Numbered from the stretch's first letter, positions 45,947 to 59,339 are shown. The stretch: 64,000 bases of DNA from Thereva unica (GCA_949987705.1 OX465282.1:69499922-69563921), one strand, 5' to 3'. The notes: generated from the letters alone by a model not told the origin. Numbers and translations: made by a program.

Positions 45947-48670
45947 CTATAATGATTTTTTCTTTGTGAATCCTCTCCGCAAATTGCCTTTGAAATTTTT
46001 TGTGTCTATAGAAATCATGCATAGACATTGGAATTCCAGTGATTTAATAAATTATTGAAAATTCAAAATTAAATGTGTCTAGGTTTCTGCTATTCAATAG
46101 TCATCATTTTTATATCCTGCCAAAATCCACGTTTTCTCTGAAATTGCAAAAAAGAGAAGATATTATTACCAAAGAAGGAAAAATAATCATTTTGCAGTAA
46201 TATATTTTTAACAACGATAGAACGGCATGGTCTTCGCGGTCGCACAGGAAAAACATGGATCAACATATTGATTAATTAAATTGAACGCATTCTATGATTT
46301 AAGCAGCTACAATATAAAATTCGCCACGTTGGAATCTCAGGACATTAAATAGGCCTGAAGCAATGGCAGAAATGATAAACTTAGAAGGTCTCGATAATTT
46401 TAAATCAAGTTGAGGTCTACCTAAAAAAAATAGCGAAAAAAAGTCAGTTTATTTTGTGGAACGTCCCTTGAAGCTGGAGACACAACAAGAAAATATAAGT
46501 CCCAGTAATTTAAATAATTTATTATAAAAGTGCTGAAGATTACAACGTCTTATATAGCATTACACATTAAAAAATACAATTCAGGAGTGACAGAACGATA
46601 AAAGTAATAATAATCCCAGAAACTGAAGTAAAACAACAATAATGAGTAATATAAAGCTATGAACTAAAATTATAAATAATTTCAAGAGAAATTTATAAAA
46701 TGACATGTATAGCATCCACAAACTTAACTACAATTCTGCGTTCTTAATTAACTTGCAGAGCTGGACCCCTCAGTTTGTACATAACTCGGAAGAGAATTCC
46801 ACCTACAAATAGCCTAGACAAAGAAAGAACGCTCACCAAAGCGAGAATTACACTTTGGTATAAGGAGCTGAAAACTGTTAGATCTCAAAAACACTAACTT
46901 TTCATGTAGGTAATCTATGACGTATGTGGAAATGAGGAGCCCGATGCAAGAACAACACTTTGACGCTCGGCAGGCCGGAACTTTCTCCTCCCCGGCGGAC
47001 GCTTGCGAGTCGGTCTACCTGTCGCTCGACATTTTCAATATGAAATAATGATTTTAATTGTTTTCTATTGTTTATTCGTGAGCAACGAGCTAACCCCCTA
47101 AAAATGATAAAGAATGGACTATAAACAATAGTATTTTTTACCAACCCGAAGAGCGATCACAAATAGTTTGAAACGGTTTTTTAATCGTGAGCCTTCATAG
47201 ATTACACTCCTCGAAAAAAATTTCGAATATTGCATTGAGAACAGGGCCAAATCAGTATTTGTTTATAAAAAAATGATAAAAATTAGTAACAATAATAAAT
47301 TATTATGTTGTTCCGCACACTAAAGTAAATCGTATTTATTTCACATCATTTTCCCAAATTTTCAATAATTTTCATCGTATCGTTTACGAGAAAATAATTT
47401 AACAATCAATCGATGCCAAAATATTCAATCCACCATTATTCATAAACAAATTAATTTTTTCCAAAAATATTCATGGCGTGACTTGAGACTACCAAGTAGA
47501 TTATTTTTTGCAGCTTGGTTTTAATTTTGCTTTCAACGTCGAAAATCATGAGCTCACTTGAGAAATTTCTACTCAACTGTAAGTTTACTGACAGTTTAAC
47601 CGAAGATTGTGAAAACGGCCTCCCGAGGTAAACTTTAAAAAACTAGAAATAGTTTAATACAGGTAAATTATCCCGAAAAAAGTGAAATAGCGGAAATGAT
47701 TGGGTACAGGCTAAAATTAGCAGGAACAGTGCTAGCCGTGTTGCTGATGATGACCGATTGCATTCAACAGATTATATCGTTTGTTAATTTATTTTAATAA
47801 ACGTAATTTTGTAAACTCTACAAAAAAAGGTGTTATTAATATTTTTACCAATTTTTAACTGAATGATAGTATACGTTTTTATTCTTAAAAACTCACTAAG
47901 TTCTAATATCAATATCTCGAAAACAGTGAGATATCATAAAAATTTATTTCACATTTTCCTCTTATTTTGAGGTGCTTCGCTTCATCCGACCGTTGTAATA
48001 GTAAAATATGTCGGTTCTTGAGCCTAGAACGGGACAGGTCTGAAGCTCGGTACCCGCTTGTTGCAAACCAGCGTATAAGTTTCAATTGTTGATTGATACA
48101 AAAAACAGGAGACAAAGTATCACCGATCGAGTATCATCACTGCGTTCCGAATCATGTAGCCTGTAACAAAATTGACGCGGGACAAGATACGGTTATCTGG
48201 TCAGCGCCTGATTTCAAGTGACGTGCGCATGTTATTATCAAAGATCACTAAACAATGGAGAAAGATGGCCGTCCACACTACTTCCTAAAGGGTATAGTAT
48301 CTTTTTTTTTGGGGCCCCTCTGACCTGAGGCCGGGGCAATTCGTCCCAGTTGCCCCCATTGTGGCTGGCCTGGTGCTCGACGCCTTTTTTTAAGAAAAAC
48401 AATTATTTCTGTTTATCGCAAATGAGCAATTGTCGTGTATGTAGGAAACCTATGCATCGTTTAACGGGTTTACGATCTTTTTTGTTGGTATAATTTTATT
48501 TTGTTTTACTTTTGTGCGATTTTGATAAAGTTACAACGGGCGTCACTATAATGAGTCGTGTTAGAATCTCGTTACGTTCTCATATCAGTAAACTTAAATT
48601 TTTGTTGTTTTTCTTTAGTTTTCATTATATCATTATTATTTTGGGTTTTTTTTTTGTGGAAAAAATTGAA
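45947..48670. other. upstream of app, no gene assigned
   Basis: Probable 5' UTR and promoter or upstream intron of app close to 45947, then AT-rich DNA. At 47672-47720 a stretch (gtgaaatagcggaaatga, then gggtacaggctaaaatta) is the inverted copy of 1897-1945. A GC-rich piece at 48314-48390 (gaggccggggcaattcg) looks like a repeat end. Confidence 0.45.
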
Positions 48671-48677
48671 AAAGAAC

Positions 48678-50430
48678 ATGGATCACACTTCAAAACAACT
48701 CAGTGAAGTTAGCAGTGATGATGAATATTACTTGTGTGATTTAGATGAAGACCTTCTGAACTTATCAAGTAAGAAGAATTTTTCGTTAATGAGGTGTGGT
48801 GTTGTCGAAAATGCAAGTAAAAAACGCAGAACTGACCCAGGGCCATCGTTATGCTGTATCTAACAGCGATTCCGAATGCAAAATTAGAATGGCTAGAAAC
48901 CGAAGAATTAGAAGAATTTTCAAGGACGACAACGAAGATGATGGGGATAATACATCCGCTGCACAGAAAGATCATAGTTACAGGAATTTTACAGACCAGG
49001 ATGATGCTCCGCTCCAGTTAACCTTAGCATTAGGGCAAAAAAGTGCCGGTTCTCAAATACCTTTGGAACGTTAAAACCCCTATTCAATTTTTCAAACTTT
49101 TCTGTACACCAGAACTAATTAGAAAAATGGTTGCAGAGACAAATAAATATGCAAAAGCTAAAATTAGATCGCAAAACTTCCCTAAATATGCTATCTGGCA
49201 TAGTTGGGTGGATGTAACAGAAGAAGAAATGTGGGCATTTTTAGGAGTTATAATCAATATGGGATTAATTGAACAACCAGAAATAAAATATTATTGGTCG
49301 CAGGATTTTGTGAATCAAATTTCCTTTTTTCTCAGACATTTGTACTAGAAGGAGATTCCTAGAAATATTCTGGATGCTTCATTTGAAAACCGTTCCTCAA
49401 AGTATGGATTTAAGAACAAGAACTCAAAAAGTAAGTAATTTCCTAAAATACATCGATGAGAGATGCAGAGAATGAATTGATTGATGAAGCTACTGTTGGA
49501 TACAAAGGTAGAATTGTCTTCGTTACATACAATCCTAAAAAACCCACCAAATGGGGAATCCGCATTTATGTCTCATTTATGTATTAGCAGACTCTGCTAC
49601 TAGTTATATAAGCACCTTCATTCCTTACCATGGTAAAATTACAACCGAAAGCCTAATAAGACCAGACCTTCCTTTTACTTCTAGAATTGTTCTTCATCTT
49701 TACAATAACCTTAGAGAATCCTGGCCTAATATCTGTGGAATCATATTTTCACTGATCGCTTTTATACCAGCCTAACACTTGCCCGAGAGCTCTATATTCT
49801 AAAATGTCACCTCACAGGAACATTTTTATCCTCTCGCAAAGAGGTTCCAAGCTTTCCTAAAAAACCTAGATTGAAGAAAGGGAAGAAACTTGCTTACAGA
49901 AATGACAACATACTTTTACTCCCATGGCCATGGTAAGAACATGGAGTACCTCAAATTTTGAAAGTGTAATAAAAAATGGAAAGGACCAGCAAAATGTCAT
50001 AGTCGTCCAGAAACCTAGTGTTGTAATCAATTATACAAAGAATATGGGGACAGCAGATACTGCTGATCAATATACTTGTTGCTATTGTTTTTAACGGAAA
50101 ACATTAAAATGGTGGCACAATTTATTTCTTTGGGGAATGGAGGTATCCATTATTAACTCCTACATCTTGTTAAAGGAATTATGCAAAAACAAAGGCTTAA
50201 AAATCATGACACATGTCCAGTTTAGAAGGCAACTCTTAAAGGAACTTGTAGGAGATTTTCGTCGAGGTACACCATCAAACAAAAAGGGACGGGCATCCAG
50301 TTCAGATCAGGAAGAAAGACTTAATAGAAAATATTAATTATTCCTTCCTCGTCCAGAAGGAAAGCATAAGGACTAGTCTGCTCAAATAGGAGTGTACCTG
50401 GCGGAAGAAGAGAAACCACTAACTTTTGTG
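48678..50430 (+). pseudogene. piggyBac-like transposase, broken
   Basis: The protein starts MDHTSKQLSEVSSDDEYYLC (acidic N-terminus usual in the family). It continues with shifts to KTPIQFFKLFCTPELIRKMV and EEEMWAFLGVIINMGLIEQP (49070-49300), the DDE_Tnp_1_7 domain start. It then passes VGYKGRIVFVTYNPKKPTKW, YVLADSATSYISTFIPYHGK and WWHNLFLWGMEVSIINSYIL-like pieces to a basic end near 50340. The Cys-rich C-terminal finger is not seen. At least six shifts or stops. The TTAA-flanked ends could not be placed. Confidence 0.75.
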
Positions 50431-50559
50431 AAACATGCATGAAATTTTAAAATCCATTCAACACTATACTCGACTGCCTTTGATTAGGACTTCTCCATAA
50501 CAAATTTGAATACTTTTTAGTCATTAAATCAATTTTCAATCTCTATTTTGTTGTTTATT

Positions 50560-50625
50560 ACATTATATTATTATCTTAACATATATATTATTATCTTAAC
50601 ATATATTATTATCTTAACAAAACGC
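50560..50625. repeat. short tandem repeat
   Basis: Three direct copies of about 19-24 bp around attattatcttaacata. Confidence 0.8.
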
Positions 50626-50639
50626 AACTACCGTTCAAT

Positions 50640-52440
50640 AATAATTAGATGCCTTTATGACAAGTGACACCCACTAGACTATTCCTCAATTACTACTGCA
50701 ATAACTTTTATAAAAGGAACATTGTATTTTACCAAATTATCTTTTTTACCCAAAAAAATTGATAAAAGATTTAATTTAACTTTTACAAATACAATATTTA
50801 TTTTTATACGAAAGATTTAAATGAATCAATAATATATTAATTCCGCTCGTCATGATTTAACACCAAAAACGATTTCATTTTCCGGTAATAAAAAATGTAT
50901 ACATTTTTCAAACTTTCACATATATACAAAGTCATAAATCATCGTATACACTTTTTTCCTTCAGCCTCTTTTTATTCATAATGTTATCTCACATGAGATA
51001 AGAGGCTCTTTTGTTTATGGTAGGCGTAAAGTCAATATCAAAATATTCAAGGCTAAGTGCTTTCGAAGGGTTCAAAAATATCGCCACTATTATCTATAGA
51101 TGCTTTGTGTGATCAATGTATACAAGCCCATTGTAAGCCTATAAACCTCGAGTCCAATCTGTCGAATATTGCACAAATATATCTACAATATGTATATGTA
51201 TGTATATCAATTTGATTAATTATTGAGGACAAAATGATGCCAACATTAAATGAAGGACGTATAGAAGGACTTAAAATTAAAAATCAATATTAATTCAATT
51301 AATTTTTTTGGCATGTAAAGTTTTTAATTATATTTTTTTATGATGATAATAACAAATTTCGTTTTTACAATCTGATTTAAATAGTTTTGTTACTATTGAA
51401 ATGAAAGGGAAATGTAATTGAAAGCTGCTCTCCCAATTTTATTGAATTAAATATGCATTCTTCTTAACCCGCAAAACAGTCAAACTTGTAACAAATCCTT
51501 TGGACTTGAGCCAATTCCTTAGCAAGCAGAAGGAGAGAAAGAGAAGCAGTAAAAAAAACATCTGTCTACATCAGACATATAATTGAATTCGGAAAGAGTG
51601 CAGTGCCATTCAGGTTGGCGCAATTTACAAAACCCTCCACACTGCTGATTATATTTGAAGAATTACTGTAATGCATGGTGTTAGATCCGGGGGAAAATGA
51701 ATACAACATAAAATAAAAATGTTATGAATTCAGGCCATTTGTTGCCCTGAATATCGCGTATGTATAATATGGTTTTTGTCTGAGACATTTTAACGGCAAT
51801 AACAAAAGGGATTAAAATGCAACAATGCCATTTGAATAGAATTACAAATAGAGTCCTTTTCGTGAAAATACCCTTGTATATTATCTAGGGCACGTCTGAG
51901 AAGAAACCGGCACATTTCGTATTGATTATTTTAAAATCCCTCTGGGGTTCAGAGTAAATAGGAACATTTAAAGCTGATGCAAAAAGTTATTTGCATACGT
52001 AGTTATTTTCTAAAGGACAGTTATCTTACCTCGGGGTATTCTTGTAGAATCATCATTACTCTTCATAGGAATGAGCTCGTTAAAATGTTTCCACTGGAAA
52101 ACATAATTTCAGCCTGTAAGCACAAAAACATGTTTCTAGGATACTTGTACAGTTATTATATTATGAATGTAATCAGTTTAAAACAATGAATTATTTATAA
52201 TCTTAAATGGGACATTAACATGACGATAAAATGATTTATATTTTAAAAGTTTAGGACTTAAAGCGGATTAAATGTTACGATGTGATATGAAATAATAGGG
52301 AAATAATTACTTAACACAATTATTCTCATGATAAAAGGTGGTGTTTAAACATAATTAAGATAAACAATTTCATTTTATAGGTGTTAAAAGGGAAATATAC
52401 TTTGACTATAATTATCTAAATTACAAACTGGTTTTAAAAA
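50640..52440. other. no gene assigned
   Basis: AT-rich sequence with only chance frames. No repeat structure was convincing. Confidence 0.5.
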
Positions 52441-52564
52441 TTTTCTTCTCCAAAACATATCTCTTCTTGCTGTGCTGCTATATCCCACCAAATATGATGA
52501 GCACACTTGACGATGGAGGTAAAAACCTATATGATATTCTCATCTTGCGTGGATCATATCCTAA

Positions 52565-53145
52565 AGGCCCCTTTAAACTATCTGATAAGTCATATGCGTT
52601 TTACGTATTTTTATCTGACTAGTCAAAAGTTCTATCATAGCAAGTTGAAATCATAGCATTTTTGTGTTTGTTGTTTATACTTATTTGACAATCGGTACGA
52701 TTTTCAATGTAGAAATGGACGAAGAGCCAAAGATTTTAGCTTTGTTATTACTGTAAAATTAGTTTTTTGGATCGTAAAGACATGGATTTTGCTCCCACAT
52801 GTCTATCAATCCCAAAACATTCTCTCTGGTCCATTTTATCTGTACAAGTACACAAATTACAATTATTTAATTAATTAACATAATAATTACATCAACCACT
52901 TTTTCGGTAAATTCTCTCTCCATTTAAAAAAAAAGCCATAGTTTTCACTTTACTATTGCAACTTTCACGACGAGCATCAAAAATCATACGACTTCTCAGA
53001 GCAATTAGAACCAATCCTAATCGTAAAAAAGTCATACGACTTATCATATGTCAGATCATAGGAGAGATTTGGATGCCTTTGGACGATATGACTTGACATT
53101 TTTGATAAGTCATAGGTAAAAGCATATGTATGTGTAAAGGGGCCT
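52565..53145. mobile_element. MITE, ends AGGCCCCTTTA, TSD TAA
   Basis: The ends AGGCCCCTTTAAAC and GTGTAAAGGGGCCT are inverted, with further inverted pieces (gataagtcatatgcgttt / aaaagcatatg, then gataagtcat). TAA lies outside both (52562-52564 and 53146-53148), the PIF/Harbinger pattern. 581 bp, non-coding, inserted in LINE D. Confidence 0.8.
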
Positions 53146-54163
53146 TAAGTATGATGGCCACAAGTGATAAACTACTTCTTCTGAACTCCCTTTTCTTACT
53201 CGGCTCGAATCAAATGAGCGGTGTGACTAATGTATTAGGGAGGCAGTTGGAGCTTATATGCTCTGCTGACTCAGTCAACATAACTGTTGAGCTCAGTCCA
53301 ATAATCTTTTCGTCTGTTGACAATTACCATCCTCCTCTCCTGCTTAATTCAGAGAGGTGGTAACCCATTCCTTTAACTTTAAAAAGGCTAACTTTTGTGA
53401 GCTGTTACTTTCCGCAAATGAGTTGGATGAGGATGTGGCATGGTTTTATGACGTACTATACGAAGCCCTCGTTTCTTCTCCATCTTGGTTCAATAATGAA
53501 CTCAAGCATTTGAAAAATCAGAATAATAGACTCTAGAAAGCCTATTTAAAAAGAAAGGACTCTCCGAATCGCAATTCATTTATCAATTGCTATAACCGAT
53601 TTCAGTAACTCTCTTTTGCTCTGTATAGTGAATATCTTAGTAGTATGAGTGATAGTGTTTACTGATCCTAGGAACTTCTTTGAATTTTTCAACTCTAAGG
53701 AAAAAGTTGATAACTACCCTAATACTATGCAGCACACGAACTGGTCTAGCTCTGAGTCGCATGCGATTTGCAACATGTTTGAGTCATTCTTTCATCAATC
53801 CTTCTCACCTTCTGACTTTCAGCTTAATAACAATAATTTTCATCACATAATTCCTAACCGAGAGTCTCATTTTTTACCTCTCTCAATTACCAGTGCTGAT
53901 ATCGCGAAAAATATCGACGAACTTCCATTCGACTTCACTTTTCTTCTCTTAAGTCTCTCACTTCTCTTCACTCTTTGACTTGTGCGGAGGTTCTCCAGTC
54001 TCCACTGAAAACCCTTTTTCAAAAATCCCTGGATAAAGGGTACTTCCCTGCTCTTTGGAAAAATTCGTTCATAATTCCTATTCACAAAAGTGGTAGCAAG
54101 AACGAAACATCGAATTATAGACTAGTTGCGAAGTTGTCTGTGAAACTTTTTGAATCAACATGA
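53130..54163 (+). pseudogene. LINE D endonuclease end and RT entry
   Basis: Frames at 53130-53363, 53649-53978 and 53975-54163 are successive parts of one ancestral protein: the endonuclease end (ELSPIIFSSVDNYHPPLLL), the EN-RT linker (TDPRNFFEFFNSKEKVDNYP, SHAICNMFESFFHQSF) and RT entry (SLDKGYFPALWKNSFIIPIH). Order and spacing fit jockey-type elements. The first 15 codons belong to the MITE. Confidence 0.7.
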
Positions 54164-54604
54164 TTTTCTTGCCCTCGTTCCACCAGCAGCTCGTTCCACT
54201 TCATGAGTTCACTTCTAATGTTGTGGAAGGCTTTGTTTCTGGTTGTCAAACTTATTGTGTTTACACTGATTTTAGAAAGGCATTTAACAAGCTCTCTCAT
54301 TCCATTATAATTCTCAAATTAAGGATGTTAGGCTTTCCGCAACCCCTCTAGTATGGTTCCAGTCTTACTTAGCTGACAGGACCTACCAAGTTCTTCTTCG
54401 TGGTTCCAAATCAGTAACCATTGACGCGTTATCCAGTGTCCTTCAAGGAAGTCATCTTGACCCTCTTCTCTTTATCTTATCAATTGATGATATTGTTCCC
54501 TTGCTAAGACGCTGTAGAATATTGACTTTTACTCTTGGTGTGCTAACAACAACCTGGTTCTTAATGTTACTAATGATAACGACGCGTACGCTCTACAGGT
54601 GACT

Positions 54605-54700
54605 TTTTAAACTTTAATTGCGTTCATACAATCCTATTAAACCACCTATTTGGTCTAAGCTTTTAAGATTCGATAGAGTGACGAATAAACAAACGCATAC
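54605..54700 (-). mobile_element. LINE group A remnant (endonuclease end)
   Basis: The words ctttaattgcgttcataca, then ttaaaccacctatttggtcta match 3227-3300 of copy 2 in the same orientation. About 95 bp. Confidence 0.65.
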
Positions 54701-55418
54701 GCAACCGTATGTTCTAAACACTAGATTGCCGGAGCGAGTCAACTTGAATCATTTACGATTTTACTATACTATACCTATTTTGATGGACTTGAGTCAACTG
54801 ACTCATTAAAAATTTTAGCAGGAAACAATGCTTGGATTTTATATAAAAGTCAAGGCGTGGTAGTAAAAATTTTGCTAAAACCTGACACTAAAACCAATAG
54901 AAATGATTTTTGGCACACGAGCAGTTTTTGAAGAGTACTTTAAGAAAAAAAATTGTTCTTCGCGCGAACGGGTAGGGAAAATGGGGAAAATTCTTGAGAA
55001 AACTCGAAAAATTGATATTGCATCAATAACGTGGAAGTGGTTGAAAATTTCGATTAATGTATAGGAACAACTTATAGAGCGTGAAAAGCTTCATAAAAAA
55101 CGTCTTTACATGTTTTTTCAAAAATTGCTTCGTTTGGGAGATAATAAGTTATAATAGATATATCCCGATTTCCTCGAATAGCTCGGAATATCTTAAAATT
55201 TACATTGACGCTCGACTAAAATCTTTATAACACCCTTGTTTTTGGTCGAAAGTTCATAAACTTAACGGTCAAAGACTTAGTAGGTCACATTTGAACAAAT
55301 CAGATATAACATTCATTCCCAATTTATCTTGGGCCTAATAGAATCGAGTTTTTCCGTAATAACCCAACTAAAAAGCAACAGGTAGAGACATGTCCACAAA
55401 GCCACCTGGATATCTATA
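54700..55418. other. no gene assigned
   Basis: Sequence of average composition without supported ORFs or inverted repeats. The wording near 55090-55200 resembles the repeat-rich stretches at 6640-7090 but was not matched in detail. Confidence 0.4.
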
Positions 55419-55753
55419 GGCCCCCATCCACGGTCAAACAAATCGTCAAACCAATTTTCGACAAACAGCGCACACATTTATGCTTTGACATTTTTGGCCA
55501 TCAACGAGGAAAACTTTCTTCAAACATCCCGAGCGACATTTCATATAATCTACTGTAAACAAAGCGAACTTTACATGGCACACAGGCAAAACTCACACAC
55601 ACATTTAAGCTGTTTGAAGGAAATATTAAACCAGACGAATATTTTCTTCAAACAGCGGCCAACTTCGAAAACTTGTATTTTATACACGCACACTTGCAAT
55701 TTTTTCGATGTTGGCCAGGAATTTGACGATTTGTTTGACCGTGGATGGGGGCC
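55419..55753. mobile_element. MITE, ends GGCCCCCATCCACGGTCAAA
   Basis: A perfect inverted repeat of about 28 bp: left GGCCCCCATCCACGGTCAAA, right TTTGACCGTGGATGGGGGCC. A second inverted pair, CAAATCGTCAAA, follows inside. 335 bp. The frame at 55485-55760 runs off the right end and is not a gene. The target duplication was not clear. The A/GGCCC ends resemble the MITEs at 35595 and 52565. Confidence 0.8.
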
Positions 55754-55789
55754 TTATTGATGGAGCTACTAGCTACTAGTTGATAGACC

Positions 55790-57380
55790 GACGCCACCAT
55801 TCGGGCTTGATGATGGTACAAACGTAACGAGGTGCCAGCTTCGACTCGGATCACTATCTTGTTGGTATGGTGCTGCGGGGACGCATTGCAATGGAGAAAA
55901 GCTTTGTATCCTCGAATCGGGCTCGAAACAACACAGCTACACTACGCAATAAAATGGTCTGAAACAACTAAAGTGAGCGAGTAGAGTAAGTCCTGAAGAG
56001 AAGATGTCGGGCCAGAGTTGGACACGCCTCAATCTTAGGCAGAAGTCGTAGAGATCGGAACAATTTGTTTGATGAAGAATGCAAGCAACTGAACAGAACG
56101 CGTACCGCGCAATCCAGACGGAAAAATAAAGCCTGGGAGAAAATTCTCGTTTGTAACTACAACGGTACGGTCGCACCAGGCACGAGAGTTCTACCGAAGA
56201 ATACGTAATATGACGTAGTTCAAACCACGCTACACATACTGCAAGGACAAAGAGGGAATATGATCACTGAGCGATGGAAACATGTATTGCTCAATGGCGA
56301 GCTAACTGAGGAATTGGAGGATCCACCAATATCTGATGATAATCTTTCGTCGCCGCCTCCAAGTTTAGAAAAAGAGCTTGTTAAATATAGAGGTCCTACA
56401 CTACACACAGCGATTCCTCAATCAATTGTGTGTTTCCAGGTGCCAAACTGCTCCGGTACATAAAAAAGAAGATAACACGTTGTTGGAACCGCGTATAACA
56501 TATGTATGCTCCGCTATTCCACAAAGTAGGATAGCCCCTTACGTTAGACACATCATAGGCCAATAACAGCGTAGCTTCAAGCCAGGCAAACCAACAACTG
56601 ATCAGATTTTCACCTTAAGGCAAGAGATGGAAAAATGTCGACAGTTTCAAAACTCTATCCAACACCTCTTCATAAACTTTAAAGCACCTATGACAGCACA
56701 CATCTATAATGGACTCCGGCAAGAGGACCTGGCCTGGATCTGGCCTGCCTTTTAAACCTGGAGTTGGAGAACCTATGTAATCCGAGATTCAGGCGTGACA
56801 TCAAGAAACACAATTCTCCTCAAGCTCACCCAATTACTGGGTTATGGAGACGACATTGACATCATGGAAAGGAAAAATATCAAGAGCTGTACAGGAAGCT
56901 TTCACCCAAATTGGGCAGACGGCTCGAAAGCTGCGACTGCACATCAACAAAAACAAAACAAAGTATATGGTGGCCTCGTCTGTAAAAACACCTAACATTG
57001 ATTCCACAATCAAGGTAGCAGAACATGCGTTTGAAGTAACAAAATCATTTACCTACCTTGGATCAATAATTGCAGCCAACGCGACAATAGCACGGAATCA
57101 GAAATACAGGTACGGCTGCTAAAAACCAGCCAAGCCTAATATAATCTGTCAAGCTCTTCAAATCCAAACATTTCACTATAACGTCCAAACTGCTAATATA
57201 TAATGGTCTTACCGGTATGCACATATGCATCTGAGACGTAGCTGCTTAGCAAAAATCCCTCTAACCTCTTAGCTGTGCTCAAGAGGAAATTCCTTCGAAG
57301 AATTGTTGGTCCCTTATATAAGAAAGGGCGATTTCTAGCGCTATCGCGAGATATGTGAAGAAAATAAAGTTCGTTAGGCT
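55790..57380 (+). mobile_element. LINE group E, degenerate
   Basis: Broken frames hold an endonuclease end (FDSDHYLVGMVLRGR near 55845), a linker (DEECKQLNRTRTA near 56070), MITERWKHVLLNGELTEELED (56260), RT pieces QRSFKPGKPTTDQIFTLR-like near 56570, a LGYGDDIDIM box (56830-56860), LRLHINKNKTKYM and KSFTYLGSIIA (56930-57070), and a tail LKRKFLRRIVGPL near 57280. The catalytic box reads YGDD. Many stops; no 3' tail seen. Confidence 0.75.
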
Positions 57381-57789
57381 GCTGTAGGCAGGTGAGTGAA
57401 AATGATTGGAAAGTTCTCTGCGGTAAGTTCAATGGAGTGCGGTAGCGAGGGAGATTCAGGGTTGAAGGAAGGATGGCAAATTGAATAACTTTGGCTCAGA
57501 ATCGAGACCAGTGGAGAGAACAATTGCGAGACGGCAGGGTAGAGTTCCGGTTGTAGAGCCGACAAAGAAGAATACTCGGCCGACACTGCATCGAGAGAAA
57601 AATTATAATATGCAACTCCAGAGATTTGATAAATATTTGACAAGTCAGCAGTATATAAGCCAAAGCCTAACATATGAATTAATTAGGCAAGTTTGATAGG
57701 AAAAATTGTACCACTTTCTTTAGTGGTCCTGAAACATAAAAAAAATTGAAATTTTTAATATCTCTTTTTAAGACCTTCCCTAATATCTA

Positions 57790-59333
57790 ATATTTGACTT
57801 TTTTTTATGTGGTAAAGTCAAGCTTAGGAATCACCCTTTGTACTACTAGTCTATCATGTCGTTCAAGTTATGGTCAGTGCCTAGTAGTAAGCTTGATTTG
57901 AAGGATAGAGGAGAAAGGATAGGTTAGTGGTCTGGAGGTTGCGTGAGCAGATGTAGATGAGCCTTGAAAGTTGCCGTGTCGGCAGGAGGTTTCTTATTTC
58001 ATTGGAGCAGTCGATATGGTAATATCGATAAAAATTGCTAAGGGCTGTTACATAGCAATTAATCCTACGGTGGCTTAGAGGGTCGATGGAAGAGCAAGGG
58101 TGCTATCGCCAAAGAGTTTGACGGCGCGGTTTTGCACCTAGTCCAGCCAAGCCAAGGTGGTTTTTGGAGCCCCCCTCTCCCAAAAATACAAGTTGTATTC
58201 AAGGCGAGGCCGAATGTAGGACTTGTAGATTGTAGCCAGGGCAGTTGACTGAAGGAGGAACTTGCATCTCTTGAGGAATCCCAGGCATGGTAAGCTTGTT
58301 TGGCGATTTGGAAAATGTGATTATTCTATCGCAGATCTGAAGATAAGGTTACGCCTAGGATGTTAAGAGATGGGTCAGTCATTACATTCTTTTTGCCCAC
58401 TGAGATAGAGGGACAATACTTTGTTTTGGTTGCGTTGAATTCGACACGATTCTTGAGGTCCCAAGCAAGTACCGTCATCGGCGAAACTGTGAAGTGAGTT
58501 GGAGGGGATTGAGAGCAGATCATTAATAAATATAAGAAAGATGGTAGGTGAGAGAACCGAGCCTTGGGGAACGCCAGCCGAGATGGAATGAGGGTTGGAT
58601 TCGACGCCATCCATCCTTGACTGAACGGCTAGAAAGAAAGCTTTCAATCTAGTTCCTTAGAACTGAATCGATACCAATAGCTTGGAGTTTAGACAACAGA
58701 GCTGGACGCCATAACTGTCGAAAGACTTGGAAATATATCTAGAGCAAAAAGACAAGACTCACCGAAACAATGGATGTATTGGTTGAGAGCCTCAGTCAGA
58801 CACAGAAGAAGATCGCCAGTAGATCTTTTCGGTCTAAAGTCGTACTGCCTGTCGCGAAAAATTTGGTTGGATTCCAGATATTTCATCAGCCTTCTATTGA
58901 TAATTGTCTCCGTGATTTTGGACAGAACAGAAGTAATTGCTATTGGGCGGTAGTTTAAAGGTTCGCTGGCTTCACCTTTTTTGGGTATGGGCTAGTTTCA
59001 AAGAGTTGCGATAAACTCCGGAGAAGTTGGCGCATAGGTTTGGCCAGAAGTGAGGCACATTTCTTGATTACCATAGGGGGAATATTGTCTGGGCCAGTGG
59101 ATTTATTGACGTCGAGCTCTTTGAGACATTTTGCACCTCGCGAGTCCTGAAGAAAATTCCGTCCATTGAATGGGCGTTGCGCTCGAGAACCGGGCTGACG
59201 TATCAGTTTCAGGTAAAGAAGAATTTGAGGCGGATAGAGATGTCAATAAGTCGGCCTTGGATTTGCTTTCTATTATCACCTCAAGACGTTGAAAAGACGT
59301 AAAATTCTCTTCATGGAAGTTACCAAGGACCAG
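57790..59333 (-). mobile_element. LINE group A, copy 4 (3' half)
   Basis: Minus-strand copy from the EN-RT linker (about 59333) through the RT ([20 protein letters not shown] near 58840, [20 protein letters not shown] near 58560, FADDGT near 58480) and the C-terminal part (58320-57960). It ends with the 3' hairpin at 57846-57900 and an A-rich tail near 57800. Stops and deletions throughout. It shows the uninterrupted site of the Transib-type element at 58949-58980. Confidence 0.85.
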
Positions 59334-59339
59334 AAGTAA

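Larger units (their letters stand above)
52450..54600 (+). mobile_element. LINE group D, interrupted by a MITE
   Basis: A jockey-like non-LTR element in broken frames. A short endonuclease part lies before the MITE (LLYPTKYDEHT near 52480). After it come VTNVLGRQLELICSADSVNI, ELSPIIFSSVDNYHPPLLL, the linker SWFNNELKHLKNQNN-like piece, TDPRNFFEFFNSKEK, FFHQSFSPSDFQ and FPALWKNSFIIPIHKSGSK, then RT blocks TDFRKAFNKLSHSII and a LQGSHLDPLLFILSI-like stretch near 54440. It ends near 54600 before the catalytic box. Inactive. Confidence 0.75.

Noticed and set aside
46902..47144. 80-codon minus-strand frame upstream of app, considered as an extra 5' exon
   Set aside because: No motif, no convincing splice donor and no link to the conserved App N-terminus.
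55485..55760. 91-codon frame as a gene
   Set aside because: It lies almost wholly inside the GGCCCCCATC MITE and runs across its terminal repeat.
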